Part shown: piece after piece, positions 32,124 to 39,308 of the stretch | Layout: the number at the start of each line of letters is the position of its first letter | Numbering within the stretch: the first letter of the stretch is position 1 | NCBI GenBank assembly: GCA_963834965.1 | Contig: CAWIEI010000031.1 | Location: 62,001-126,000 of the forward strand | Length of the DNA: 64,000 bases | DNA from: Fodinibacter sp963834965 | GTDB lineage: Bacteria; Actinomycetota; Actinomycetes; Actinomycetales; Dermatophilaceae | Direction: 5' to 3' | The notes under the pieces: generated by a model | Databases searched by the model: none | Seen by the model: the letters and a program-made list of their open reading frames with translations, nothing else | Told to the model about the DNA's origin: nothing | Program-made: the position numbers and the translations under genes

Positions 32124-32476
32124 ACGCGGGGTACGGGCTCACGGTGCGCTGGTCGCTCAAGGACGCCCCCGAGGATGCCGCCGACCAGCTGCGCGAGTAC
32201 GTCGTCGGCACCTCGATCGCCCGGTTCATGTTCCTCGACGGCCTGGCCTTCAAGGTGTGGCGGATGCGGGAGGGGGAGTGGTTCGAGGGCACCTACGTCT
32301 TCGACAGCGAGCAGGACCGCAAGCTGTTCCGCGAGGGCTTCGAGCCGGGCGCGGCCAACGCCCCGGGCAGCACCATCATCGGGTCCTCGCCCGTGCTCCT
32401 GGAGGACTGGGAGGTCGTCGCGATCGCCGAGGGCCCGGCCGGGTTCCGCCGCGGCGCCGGCCCCGACGTCAGCTGA
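32120..32476 (+). CDS. Small conserved protein, possibly a dimeric alpha/beta-barrel (YdhR-like)
   Basis: This 118-residue protein has no signal peptide or membrane segment. It begins with a beta strand (GYGLTVRWSLKD), then a helix with two Phe (SIARFMFLDGLAFKVWRM), and a strand ending FEGTYVFDSEQDRKLFREGF. The pattern resembles YdhR or antibiotic-monooxygenase-like ferredoxin folds, but no catalytic residue can be named. It is translationally coupled to pepA (ATGA overlap). Its stop is 21 bp from the convergent methyltransferase, and the short gap holds the small palindrome CCCGG-CAT-CCGGG. Confidence 0.6.
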   Translation: MNAGYGLTVRWSLKDAPEDAADQLREYVVGTSIARFMFLDGLAFKVWRMREGEWFEGTYVFDSEQDRKLFREGFEPGAANAPGSTIIGSSPVLLEDWEVVAIAEGPAGFRRGAGPDVS

Positions 32477-32497
32477 CGGGGCGGCCCGGCATCCGGG

Positions 32498-33133
32498 TCA
32501 GCGCTTGACGGCCACCAGCAGGCCGTCGCTGACGGGGAGCAGCGCGGTGACCAGCTCGGCGTGGTCGCGCAGCGCCTTGCCCAGGTCGCGCAGGGTGCTG
32601 GTGGTGGCGTCGCGGGCGGCCGGGTCGGCGACCTGGTCGTGCCAGAGCATGTTGTCCATGACGAGCACGCCGCCCGGGCGCAGGAGCCGCACCGCGTGCT
32701 CGACGTAGACCGGGTAGCCGTCCTTGTCGGCGTCGATCACCACGAGGTCGTAGGCGCCGTCGGTCATGCGGGGCAGCACGTCACCGGCGGCCCCGGTGAT
32801 CACCCGGGTGCGCTGGTGCGCGTAGCCGGCCTCGACGTAGGCCTCGCGGGCGGCGCGCTGGTGCTCGGCCGAGACGTCGATCGTCGTGAGGACGCCGTCG
32901 TCGGGCATGCCGGCGAGCAGCCACAGCCCGGAGGTGCCCGCTCCGGTGCCGATCTCGACGACGTGCCTGGCCTGCACCGCGGCCGCGACGAAGCGCAGCG
33001 CGGCACCGGCACCGGTGCCCACCGGGCTGGCGTCGCCGAACTCCATCCCACGCCTGCGGGCGGCCTCGACGACCTCCGGCTCGGGCATGAACTCCTCGGC
33101 GTAGGACCAGCTGGCCGGCTTGAGTTGGCTCAT
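32498..33133 (-). CDS. Class I SAM-dependent O-methyltransferase (Rv1220c-like)
   Basis: This 211-residue protein belongs to methyltransferase family 3 (catechol/caffeoyl-CoA type). The SAM motif is VVEIGTGAGTSGLWLLAG. The acidic motif LTTIDVSAEHQ and the metal/SAM-binding VVIDADKDGYPVYVEHA follow, and VLVMDNMLWHDQV contains the conserved Asp-Asn. It is divergent from sigE, exactly as Rv1220c is in M. tuberculosis. The substrate is unknown. ATG 33133 has no ribosome binding site and sits 6 bases behind TAGGGT. Confidence 0.85.
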   Translation of the reverse strand: MSQLKPASWSYAEEFMPEPEVVEAARRRGMEFGDASPVGTGAGAALRFVAAAVQARHVVEIGTGAGTSGLWLLAGMPDDGVLTTIDVSAEHQRAAREAYVEAGYAHQRTRVITGAAGDVLPRMTDGAYDLVVIDADKDGYPVYVEHAVRLLRPGGVLVMDNMLWHDQVADPAARDATTSTLRDLGKALRDHAELVTALLPVSDGLLVAVKR

Positions 33134-33139
33134 GGCGCC

Positions 33140-33145
33140 ACCCTA
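33140..33145 (-). promoter_or_regulatory. -10 box for the leaderless methyltransferase gene
   Basis: TAGGGT on the minus strand ends 6 bases before ATG 33133. Confidence 0.5.
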
Positions 33146-33204
33146 CGGCCCGAGGGCCCCGCCTTCACGGTGACACGGGTTCCCAGCGTTCGTTCAGGAA
33201 GACC

Positions 33205-33233
33205 GGGAACAATTCACACCACAGACGCGTATC
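33205..33233 (+). promoter_or_regulatory. Candidate ECF (SigE-type) autoregulatory promoter
   Basis: GGGAAC at 33205-33210, a 17-bp spacer, and CGTATC at 33228-33233 resemble the GGAAC/CGTT pattern of extracytoplasmic-function sigma promoters. The predicted start lies about 30 nt before the sigE ATG. An inverted copy, GTTCCC, is at 33179-33184, so GGGAAC also faces the divergent methyltransferase. The -10 differs from CGTT by one base. Confidence 0.4.
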
Positions 33234-33272
33234 GATGGGTGACATGAGCGCACCTGGTGAGGGAATGAGCCG

Positions 33273-33899
33273 ATGACCACGACGTATGCCGCGACGAGCG
33301 GTGAGACGCCGGCTTCCGGTTGGGTGCCCCCGACCTGGGAGGAGGTCGTCGAGCAGCACTCCGCGCGGGTCTACCGGCTGGCCTACCGCCTCACCGGGAA
33401 CGTGCACGATGCCGAGGACCTCACCCAGGACGTCTTCGTCCGGGTGTTCCGCTCGCTGCACACCTACCAGCCGGGCACCTTCGAGGGCTGGCTGCACCGC
33501 ATCACCACCAACGTCTTCCTCGACAAGATGCGCCGCAAGCAGCGGATCCGCTTCGACGCGCTGTCCGACGAGTCCGCCGCCCGGCTGCCCGCGCGCGGCG
33601 CCGGCCCCGAGCAGACCTACCACGACGCCCACTTCGACGACGACGTGCAGCGTGCCCTCGACGCCCTGTCGCCCGACTTCCGCGCCGCCGTCGTGCTGTG
33701 CGACATCGAGGGGCTGTCCTACGAGGAGGTCGCGGCCACCCTCGGCATCAAGCTGGGCACGGTGCGCTCGCGCATCCACCGTGGGCGGGCCCAGCTGCGC
33801 GAGTCGCTCGCGCACCGCGCCCCGCAGCCCTCCACGACCACGACCCCCACCAAGAGCCGGGGCGGCATCATCCGTCGCCCCGCCGCAGGCGTCGTATGA
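33273..33899 (+). CDS. sigE: ECF sigma factor SigE
   Basis: This 208-residue ECF sigma-70 factor probably controls the envelope-stress response. Region 2 includes YRLAYRLTGNVHDAEDLTQD and DVFVRVFRSL. Region 4 contains LSYEEVAATLGIKLGTVRSR, the helix-turn-helix for -35 recognition. Both ends carry short low-complexity tails. ATG 33273 has GAGGGAA upstream. The stop overlaps the anti-sigma gene by four bases, and htrA and tatB follow, as in mycobacteria. Confidence 0.93.
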   Translation: MTTTYAATSGETPASGWVPPTWEEVVEQHSARVYRLAYRLTGNVHDAEDLTQDVFVRVFRSLHTYQPGTFEGWLHRITTNVFLDKMRRKQRIRFDALSDESAARLPARGAGPEQTYHDAHFDDDVQRALDALSPDFRAAVVLCDIEGLSYEEVAATLGIKLGTVRSRIHRGRAQLRESLAHRAPQPSTTTTPTKSRGGIIRRPAAGVV

Positions 33900-34450
33900 C
33901 CGACGCCATGCGCGTGGAGTGCCGGGGTGAGGAGCTGACGGAGTACGCCGCCGGCCGCCTGCCCCTGGACCGGCAGTGGGCGTGGGACCGTCACCTCGTC
34001 GCCTGCCAGCTCTGCGCCCAGGACGTCGCCCAGGAGCGCCGGCTGCGCAGCGCCCTCGCCGGTGCACCGTCGATGCCGGGTGACCTGCGCTCGAGCCTGC
34101 TGGCGCTCGGCGCTGCGCTCGCCACCGACCTCGGTCCGCGCCCCCTGCCCAGCGGCCACGAGCAGCTGGCGCTGCTGCACCCGTCGGCGCCCCCGTGCCA
34201 CCGCAGCGCGCTCCGCGCCACCGTGGTGGCCGCCGCGGCGGCGGGGCTGTCCGCCGCCGCCGCATGGAGCCTCACCGTCGCGCCCCCGGTGGGCGCGCGC
34301 AGCGGGCTGTCCACCGCCACCGCGCCGGTGGCGTCGCCCGCGGTGGCCCCGACGCGGGCCGCCGGCGGCACCGTGTCCATCACGCAGGTGCGGCTGACCC
34401 AGACCGTGGTCGTCGGCCGCCTCGACGAACGGGCAGAATCAACGCCATGA
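33896..34450 (+). CDS. rseA: Zinc-type anti-sigma factor (RseA-like)
   Basis: This 184-residue protein should bind and inhibit SigE. The zinc-binding anti-sigma motif is present as HLVACQLC (His-x3-Cys-x2-Cys), with a further Cys upstream in VECRGEEL. One membrane helix (TVVAAAAAGLSAAAAWSLTV) and a Ser/Thr-rich external tail follow. This gives a membrane-anchored sensor that could be released by proteolysis or oxidation. It is translationally coupled to sigE and htrA (ATGA at both ends). The zinc motif is seen; the mode of release is inferred. Confidence 0.87.
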   Translation: MTDAMRVECRGEELTEYAAGRLPLDRQWAWDRHLVACQLCAQDVAQERRLRSALAGAPSMPGDLRSSLLALGAALATDLGPRPLPSGHEQLALLHPSAPPCHRSALRATVVAAAAAGLSAAAAWSLTVAPPVGARSGLSTATAPVASPAVAPTRAAGGTVSITQVRLTQTVVVGRLDERAESTP

Positions 34451-36033
34451 CCCGCGAGCACGAGCCCGGACGCGACGACTGGAGTCCGTGGGGCCGGCCC
34501 GACCCCGATGCCCCCGCCGGCGACAACGGCGCAGTGGCCCAGCCGACCAGCCCGGATGCCGGTGCGCCCGAACGCCCCGCCGAGGCAGCACAGACCACCG
34601 AGATCCCGCAGGGCCAGGAGCCCGGTGCCGCGCAGCCCCCGGCGTTCCAGCCGGCGCCGATCTGGGCCGACACCCAGGCGGCTCCGTCGCGACCGGCCGC
34701 CGACCCCTACGCCGCAGACCCGTACGCCGCAGACCCGTACGCCGCAGACCGCTACGGCACCGATCGGTACGCGTCCGGCCCGTACGCCGCCGACCGGTAC
34801 GCCGCAAGCACCTCCGCCTACGACCCGTATGCCGCCGCACAGCCCGCCGGCACCGCGAGCGCCGGCCCGGCCTACCCGTCGTACCCCCCGCTCACCGCCA
34901 CCAGCACCGAGCCGACGTCCGGCCGGCGCGGCCCCGGCTGGGGGGCGCTCATCGGCATCTCGCTCGCCGTCGCCCTGCTGGCCGGTCTGGTCGGTGGCCT
35001 GCTCGGTGGGGCGCTGGCCGACCGTGGCACCTCCTCCAACGGGTCCGGCCCCAACAGCGCTCCGGCGCCGAGCGTGGGGGCCGGCGCCACCGCACGCCCG
35101 AACGGCTCGGTCGCCAACATCGCCGCCCGGGCGACCCCGAGCGTGGTCACCCTGCGGGTCACCGGCGCCGACGGCTCCGGCACCGGGTCGGGGTGGGTCT
35201 TCGACGACATCGGGCACATCGTCACCAACAACCACGTCGTGGTGGGGGCGGCCGACGGCGGCAAGATCACCGTGGTGCTCGCCAATGGCCAGCAGGTGCC
35301 CGGCAAGGTCGTCGGGCGCGACGGCTCCTACGACCTGGCGGTCGTCAAGGTCGACCGCACCGACCTGGTGCCGCTCAACCTGGGTCGCTCCTCCGACGTC
35401 GTGGTCGGCGACGAGGTGATCGCGGTCGGTGCCCCGCTCGGGCTCGACTCCACCGTCACCGCAGGCATCGTCAGTGCGCTCAACCGCCCGGTCACCCCCG
35501 GCCCGGCCGACGACCAGTCCTACATCAACGCCATCCAGACCGACGCCGCGATCAACCCGGGCAACTCCGGTGGCCCGCTGCTCGACATGCAGGGCCAGGT
35601 CATCGGGGTCAACTCGGCCATCGCGACCGCGCCCGGCTCGTCCACCAGCGCGCAGAGCGGCAACATCGGGGTCGGCTTCGCCATCCCGAGCGACCAGGTG
35701 CGCACCACGGTGCAGCAGCTGATCAAGACCGGCAAGGCCGTGCACCCCGTCATCGGGGTCTACCTCGACTCGAGCTACACCGGTGAGGGCGTGCGCATCG
35801 CCGACCAGGGGCCCAACGGCGACCCGGCGGTCAACCCCAACGGTCCCGCCGACCAGGCCGGTCTCAAGGCCGGCGACGTCGTGGTCAAGTTCGAGGGCAA
35901 GCCGGTGTCCGAGGGGGGCGAGCTCGTGGTCGCCATCCGGGCCCGGGCCGTGGGTGACAAGGTGACGCTCACGATCCTTCGCGACGGCACCGAGCGGGAT
36001 GTCACGATGACGCTCGAGGGATCGGCCGGGTGA
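34447..36033 (+). CDS. htrA: HtrA/DegP-like membrane serine protease
   Basis: This 528-residue envelope quality-control protease has a long cytoplasmic tail of about 165 residues that is Pro-, Ala- and Tyr-rich. A single helix (ALIGISLAVALLAGLVGGLL) is followed by an external trypsin-like domain with the triad in TNNHVVVG, SYDLAVVK and NPGNSGGPLL. A C-terminal PDZ domain (QAGLKAGDVVVKFEGKPV) ends the protein. It is the third gene of the sigE operon and a likely SigE target. The repetitive tyrosines in the tail may be phosphorylated or mediate interactions, but this is speculation. Confidence 0.93.
   Translation: MTREHEPGRDDWSPWGRPDPDAPAGDNGAVAQPTSPDAGAPERPAEAAQTTEIPQGQEPGAAQPPAFQPAPIWADTQAAPSRPAADPYAADPYAADPYAADRYGTDRYASGPYAADRYAASTSAYDPYAAAQPAGTASAGPAYPSYPPLTATSTEPTSGRRGPGWGALIGISLAVALLAGLVGGLLGGALADRGTSSNGSGPNSAPAPSVGAGATARPNGSVANIAARATPSVVTLRVTGADGSGTGSGWVFDDIGHIVTNNHVVVGAADGGKITVVLANGQQVPGKVVGRDGSYDLAVVKVDRTDLVPLNLGRSSDVVVGDEVIAVGAPLGLDSTVTAGIVSALNRPVTPGPADDQSYINAIQTDAAINPGNSGGPLLDMQGQVIGVNSAIATAPGSSTSAQSGNIGVGFAIPSDQVRTTVQQLIKTGKAVHPVIGVYLDSSYTGEGVRIADQGPNGDPAVNPNGPADQAGLKAGDVVVKFEGKPVSEGGELVVAIRARAVGDKVTLTILRDGTERDVTMTLEGSAG
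34702..34835 (+). repeat. Coding repeat for Tyr-Ala-Ala-Asp units in HtrA
   Basis: Units of 15 bp (CCGTACGCCGCAGAC and variants) encode DPYAADPYAADPYAADRY, and degenerate copies continue to about 34835. They place about eight tyrosines at near-regular five-residue spacing in the cytoplasmic tail of the protease. Confidence 0.8.
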
Positions 36034-36081
36034 GCACCGCTCGCGGGTTCGCCGCAGTGACGAGAGGACGGTGACGGCCCG

Positions 36082-36594
36082 GTGTTCGGTGTGAACGGTT
36101 GGGAGATCGTGCTGCTGGCCCTCATCGCCGTGTTCGTGCTGGGCCCGGACCGGATGCCGGAGTACGCCGCCAAGCTGGCGCACGGCATCCGCAAGCTGCG
36201 GGTCATGGCCGAGGGTGCCAAGGACCAGCTCAAGGACCAGCTGGGGCCGGAGTACGAGGAGATCAACTGGCGGCAGTACGACCCGCGCCAGTACGACCCG
36301 CGCCGCATCGTCAAGGAGGCCCTGCTCGACCCGCTCGACGAGGCGGTCGCACCGATCCGGGGCGAGATCGACTCGGTGCGCGGTGCGGTCAAGGGGCGCG
36401 ACTCCGCCGAGGCGGCCGGCGCAGCGCTTGCCGCCGGGGGGCTCACAGCCGGCGGGCTCGCGGCCGGCGAGACGGCCGGCGCCACCGACGGCGGGCCCAC
36501 CGGCATCTACGGCGCCTCGGACCGCCCGGCGGTCGTCGACCGGCGCAGCTGGGACCCCGACCGTCCGGTGCCCTGGGACACCGACGCCACCTGA
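36082..36594 (+). CDS. tatB: Twin-arginine translocase subunit TatB
   Basis: This 170-residue protein has the TatA/B architecture: a short N-terminal helix (NGWEIVLLALIAVFVLGP) with Asn-Gly-Trp-Glu before it, a hinge (GPDRMPEYA), an amphipathic helix (AKLAHGIRKLRVMAEGAKDQ) and a long polar tail. The conserved Glu of TatB is present. GTG 36082 has GAGAGGA upstream. Position after htrA matches Rv1224 and supports TatB over TatA. No tatA or tatC is in the window. The tail has an Ala/Gly-rich repeat-like segment of unknown role. Confidence 0.87.
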   Translation: MFGVNGWEIVLLALIAVFVLGPDRMPEYAAKLAHGIRKLRVMAEGAKDQLKDQLGPEYEEINWRQYDPRQYDPRRIVKEALLDPLDEAVAPIRGEIDSVRGAVKGRDSAEAAGAALAAGGLTAGGLAAGETAGATDGGPTGIYGASDRPAVVDRRSWDPDRPVPWDTDAT

Positions 36595-36603
36595 GCGCTG
36601 CGG

Positions 36604-37452
36604 TCAGTGCCCGGTGCCGGCGAGCACGAGCTCGGCGGGGGTGGGCGGCACCGACGGGTTGTGGTCGTGGGTCTGCGCGGCCCCGCCCTCGCGAGCCAGG
36701 AAGCTGCCGAGCTCGGCGATCGTCGACATCAGCGGCGCAGGGAAGACCACGACGGTGTTCTTGTCGACGCCGATCTCGACCAGGCTCTGCAGGTTGCGCA
36801 GCTGCAGCGCGATCGGGTGCGCCATCATCGTGTCGCTCGCCTCGCCCAGTGCAGCGGCGGCCAGCGCCTCGCCCTCGGCGTTGATGATCTTGGCGCGCTT
36901 CTCGCGCTCGGCCTCGGCCTGACGGGCCATCGCCCGCTTCATGCTGTCGGGCAGCTGGATGTCCTTGAGCTCGACGAGGGTGACCTCGATGCCCCACTCG
37001 ACGGTGGCGACGTCGAGGATCGAGCGGATGTCGAGGTTGATGGCGTCGGTCTCCGACAGGGTCTCGTCGAGGGTGTGCTGACCGACCACCTTGCGCAGGG
37101 TGGTCTGGGCGATCTGGTTGATCGCGGCGTCCGGGTTCTCGATGGCGACCACCGAGCGGATCGGGTCGACCACCTTGAAGTAGGCGACGGCCGAGACGTC
37201 GACGCTGACGTTGTCGCGGGTGATGATGCCCTGGCTCTGGATGGGCATGGTGACGATCCGCAGCGAGACGCGGTGCAGCACCTCGACGAACGGGATGATG
37301 AGGTGCAGCCCAGGATGCCGTGGACCGGTGACCTTGCCGAAGCGGAAGACGACCCCCTCCTCGTACTGCTTGACGACCTTGACGGACATCGAGAGCAGCG
37401 CGAGGAGCAGGACGGCGATCGCCACGAGGACGATGATGACGGTGGTGGACAT
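36604..37452 (-). CDS. Slipin (SPFH/stomatin-family membrane protein)
   Basis: This 282-residue protein has one N-terminal helix (VIIVLVAIAVLLLALLSMSV) and an SPFH domain with the family pattern QYEEGVVFRFGKVTGPRHPG, IQSQGIITRDNVSVDVSAVA and ATVEWGIEVTLVELKDIQLP. A heptad-like region (RAMARQAEAEREKRAKI) follows and drives oligomers. Slipins organise membrane microdomains and often work with NfeD-type proteases, but none is adjacent. No good ribosome binding site precedes ATG 37452. The gene is convergent with tatB, 9 bp apart. Confidence 0.88.
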   Translation of the reverse strand: MSTTVIIVLVAIAVLLLALLSMSVKVVKQYEEGVVFRFGKVTGPRHPGLHLIIPFVEVLHRVSLRIVTMPIQSQGIITRDNVSVDVSAVAYFKVVDPIRSVVAIENPDAAINQIAQTTLRKVVGQHTLDETLSETDAINLDIRSILDVATVEWGIEVTLVELKDIQLPDSMKRAMARQAEAEREKRAKIINAEGEALAAAALGEASDTMMAHPIALQLRNLQSLVEIGVDKNTVVVFPAPLMSTIAELGSFLAREGGAAQTHDHNPSVPPTPAELVLAGTGH

Positions 37453-37583
37453 GGTGGCTCGATCCGGGCCCCGGGGGGCCGTGGTGGAGAGCCGGGGGCT
37501 GGTGCCGGACGAACCCGGCCCTGCGCACCCTCGGATGCCTCCGAGTCTACGCCCGCACCGGCGAGCGCCCTACGCGGCGGCGG

Positions 37584-38717
37584 TCAGCGCCCGGCCGGGG
37601 TGAGGCCGAGCGACCGGCCGGCCAGGCCACGCGCGCGCGTGCCGAGGCCCTTGGCGATGCCGCGCAGCGCGACGGCGGCGGGGGAGTCGGGTTCGCCGAG
37701 CACGACCGGCATCCCCGAGTCGGCACCGATCCGCAGGCGGGTGTCGAGCGGGATCTGGCCGAGCAGCGGCACGTCGGCGCCGATGGCGCGGGTCAGCGAC
37801 GCGGCGACGTCCGCACCACCACCGGAGCCGAAGATCTCCTGGCGCGAGCCGTCGGGCAGCTCGAGCCAGCTCATGTTCTCGATGACGCCGGCCACCCGCT
37901 GGTGGGTCTGCAGCGCGATCGCGCCGGCCCGCTCGGCGACCTCGGCGGCCGCCTGCTGCGGGGTGGTGACGACGAGGATCTCGGCGCCGGGGATGAGCTG
38001 GGCGGTCGAGATGGCGATGTCGCCGGTGCCGGGCGGCAGGTCGAGCAGCAGCACGTCGAGGTCGCCCCAGAACACGTCGGCGAGGAACTGCTGGAGCGCG
38101 CGGTGCAGCATCGGCCCACGCCAGACGACCGGCTGGTTGCCGGGCACGAACATGCCGATCGAGATGACCTTCACGTCGTGGCTGAGCGGCGGCAGGATCA
38201 TGTCGTCGACCTGCGTCGGCCGGCCGGTGACACCGAGCATGCGGGGGATGGAGAAGCCGTAGATGTCGGCGTCGACGACGCCCACCCGCAGTCCCTGCTG
38301 GGCGAGGGCGGCCGCGAGGTTGGCGGTGACCGACGACTTGCCGACGCCGCCCTTGCCGGACGCCACGGCATACACCCGGGTGAGGGAGCCGGCCTTGGCG
38401 AAGGGCACCTCGCGCTCGGCGGTGCCGCCGCGCAGCATGGTCTTGAGGTTGGCCCGCTGCTCGTCGCTCATCACCCCGAGGGTGACGGTGACGCCCGTGA
38501 CGCCCGGAACCTTGCCCAGGGCCGCCGTGGTGTCGTTGGTGAGGGTGTCCTTGAGCGGGCAGGCCGCCACCGTGAGCAGGATCGTGACGGCGACGTGGCC
38601 GGCGTCGTCGGCGGAGACGCTCTCGACCATGCCGAGCTCGGTGACCGGCTTGCGGATCTCGGGGTCGATGACCGTTGCGAGGGCGGCGTGCAGGGCGTCG
38701 GGGCTGACCTGTGGCAT
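37584..38717 (-). CDS. mrp: Mrp/ApbC/NBP35-type iron-sulfur cluster carrier ATPase
   Basis: This 377-residue P-loop protein assembles or transfers Fe-S clusters. The N-terminal DUF59/MIP18-like domain is followed by ASGKGGVGKSSVTANLA, the deviant Walker A of the MinD/Mrp group. The metal-binding CxxC common in NBP35 proteins is not obvious, as in several bacterial Mrp proteins. ATG 38717 lies 9 bp after the DUF1003 stop. A TAGACT box precedes the start by 6 bases, but its first three bases are that stop codon, so it may be coincidence. Confidence 0.9.
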   Translation of the reverse strand: MPQVSPDALHAALATVIDPEIRKPVTELGMVESVSADDAGHVAVTILLTVAACPLKDTLTNDTTAALGKVPGVTGVTVTLGVMSDEQRANLKTMLRGGTAEREVPFAKAGSLTRVYAVASGKGGVGKSSVTANLAAALAQQGLRVGVVDADIYGFSIPRMLGVTGRPTQVDDMILPPLSHDVKVISIGMFVPGNQPVVWRGPMLHRALQQFLADVFWGDLDVLLLDLPPGTGDIAISTAQLIPGAEILVVTTPQQAAAEVAERAGAIALQTHQRVAGVIENMSWLELPDGSRQEIFGSGGGADVAASLTRAIGADVPLLGQIPLDTRLRIGADSGMPVVLGEPDSPAAVALRGIAKGLGTRARGLAGRSLGLTPAGR

Positions 38718-38726
38718 GCCCCCAGT

Positions 38727-39308
38727 CTAGGTCGGCGAACCGGGGCCCTCGTCCGCGGCCGAGCCGGCGCGGGCGGCCGACGCCTCTTGGGCCGCCTCGA
38801 GCTCCTCGCGCCGCGCCAGCACCAGGCCGCGCTCCTCGAGCTCGTCGAGCAGGTCGCGCAGCTCTCCGCGCACGAAGTCGCGGGTCGCCTGGTCGCGCAG
38901 GGCGATGCGCAGGGCGGCGACCTCGCGGGTGAGGAACTCGGTGTCGGCGAGGTTGCGCTCGTCGCGGCTGCGGTCCTGCTCGAGCGCCACCCGATCGCGG
39001 TCGGCCTGGCGGTTCTGCGCGAGCAGGATCAGCGGGGCGGCGTAGGAGGCCTGCAGGCTGAGGATCAGCGTGAGGAAGATGAACGCGTAGGGGTCGAAGC
39101 GCAGGTCCTTGGGCGCCAGGGTGTTCCAGAGCAGCCAGCCGGCGACGACGAGGGTCATCCCGATGAGGAAGTACGGGGTGCCCATGTAGCGGGCGAACTT
39201 CTCCGAGAGCACCCCGAAGGACTCCTCGGTGAACAGGCTCGGCGGGTTCCAGCGGCGACGGCCCTCGCGGGGCTGGTCGATGCGGGGCCGGCGATCGCGC
39301 TCAGCCAC
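38727..39308 (-). CDS. DUF1003 membrane protein
   Basis: This 193-residue protein has two helices (FLIGMTLVVAGWLLWNTL and YAFIFLTLILSLQASYAAPL) and the DUF1003 pattern ending in LLAQNRQADRDR. A long charged coiled-coil tail (residues 105-175) follows. The function is unknown; the family is often next to MgtE- or CorA-like genes, as here. GTG 39308 overlaps the upstream gene by 8 bp, indicating coupling. A role as partner of the MgtE-N protein in membrane-associated metal sensing is only inferred. Confidence 0.85.
   Translation of the reverse strand: MAERDRRPRIDQPREGRRRWNPPSLFTEESFGVLSEKFARYMGTPYFLIGMTLVVAGWLLWNTLAPKDLRFDPYAFIFLTLILSLQASYAAPLILLAQNRQADRDRVALEQDRSRDERNLADTEFLTREVAALRIALRDQATRDFVRGELRDLLDELEERGLVLARREELEAAQEASAARAGSAADEGPGSPT

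Noticed and set aside
32485..32497. Terminator at CCCGG-CAT-CCGGG between the convergent small gene and methyltransferase.
   Set aside because: The loop has three bases and the stem five pairs, and the sequence is mainly an instance of the frequent GGCATCC word; too weak to list as a terminator.
38724..38729. Leaderless promoter for mrp (TAGACT, 6 bases before ATG).
   Set aside because: The TAG is the stop codon of the preceding DUF1003 gene, so the match may be coincidence, and mrp is well placed to be read from the upstream promoter.
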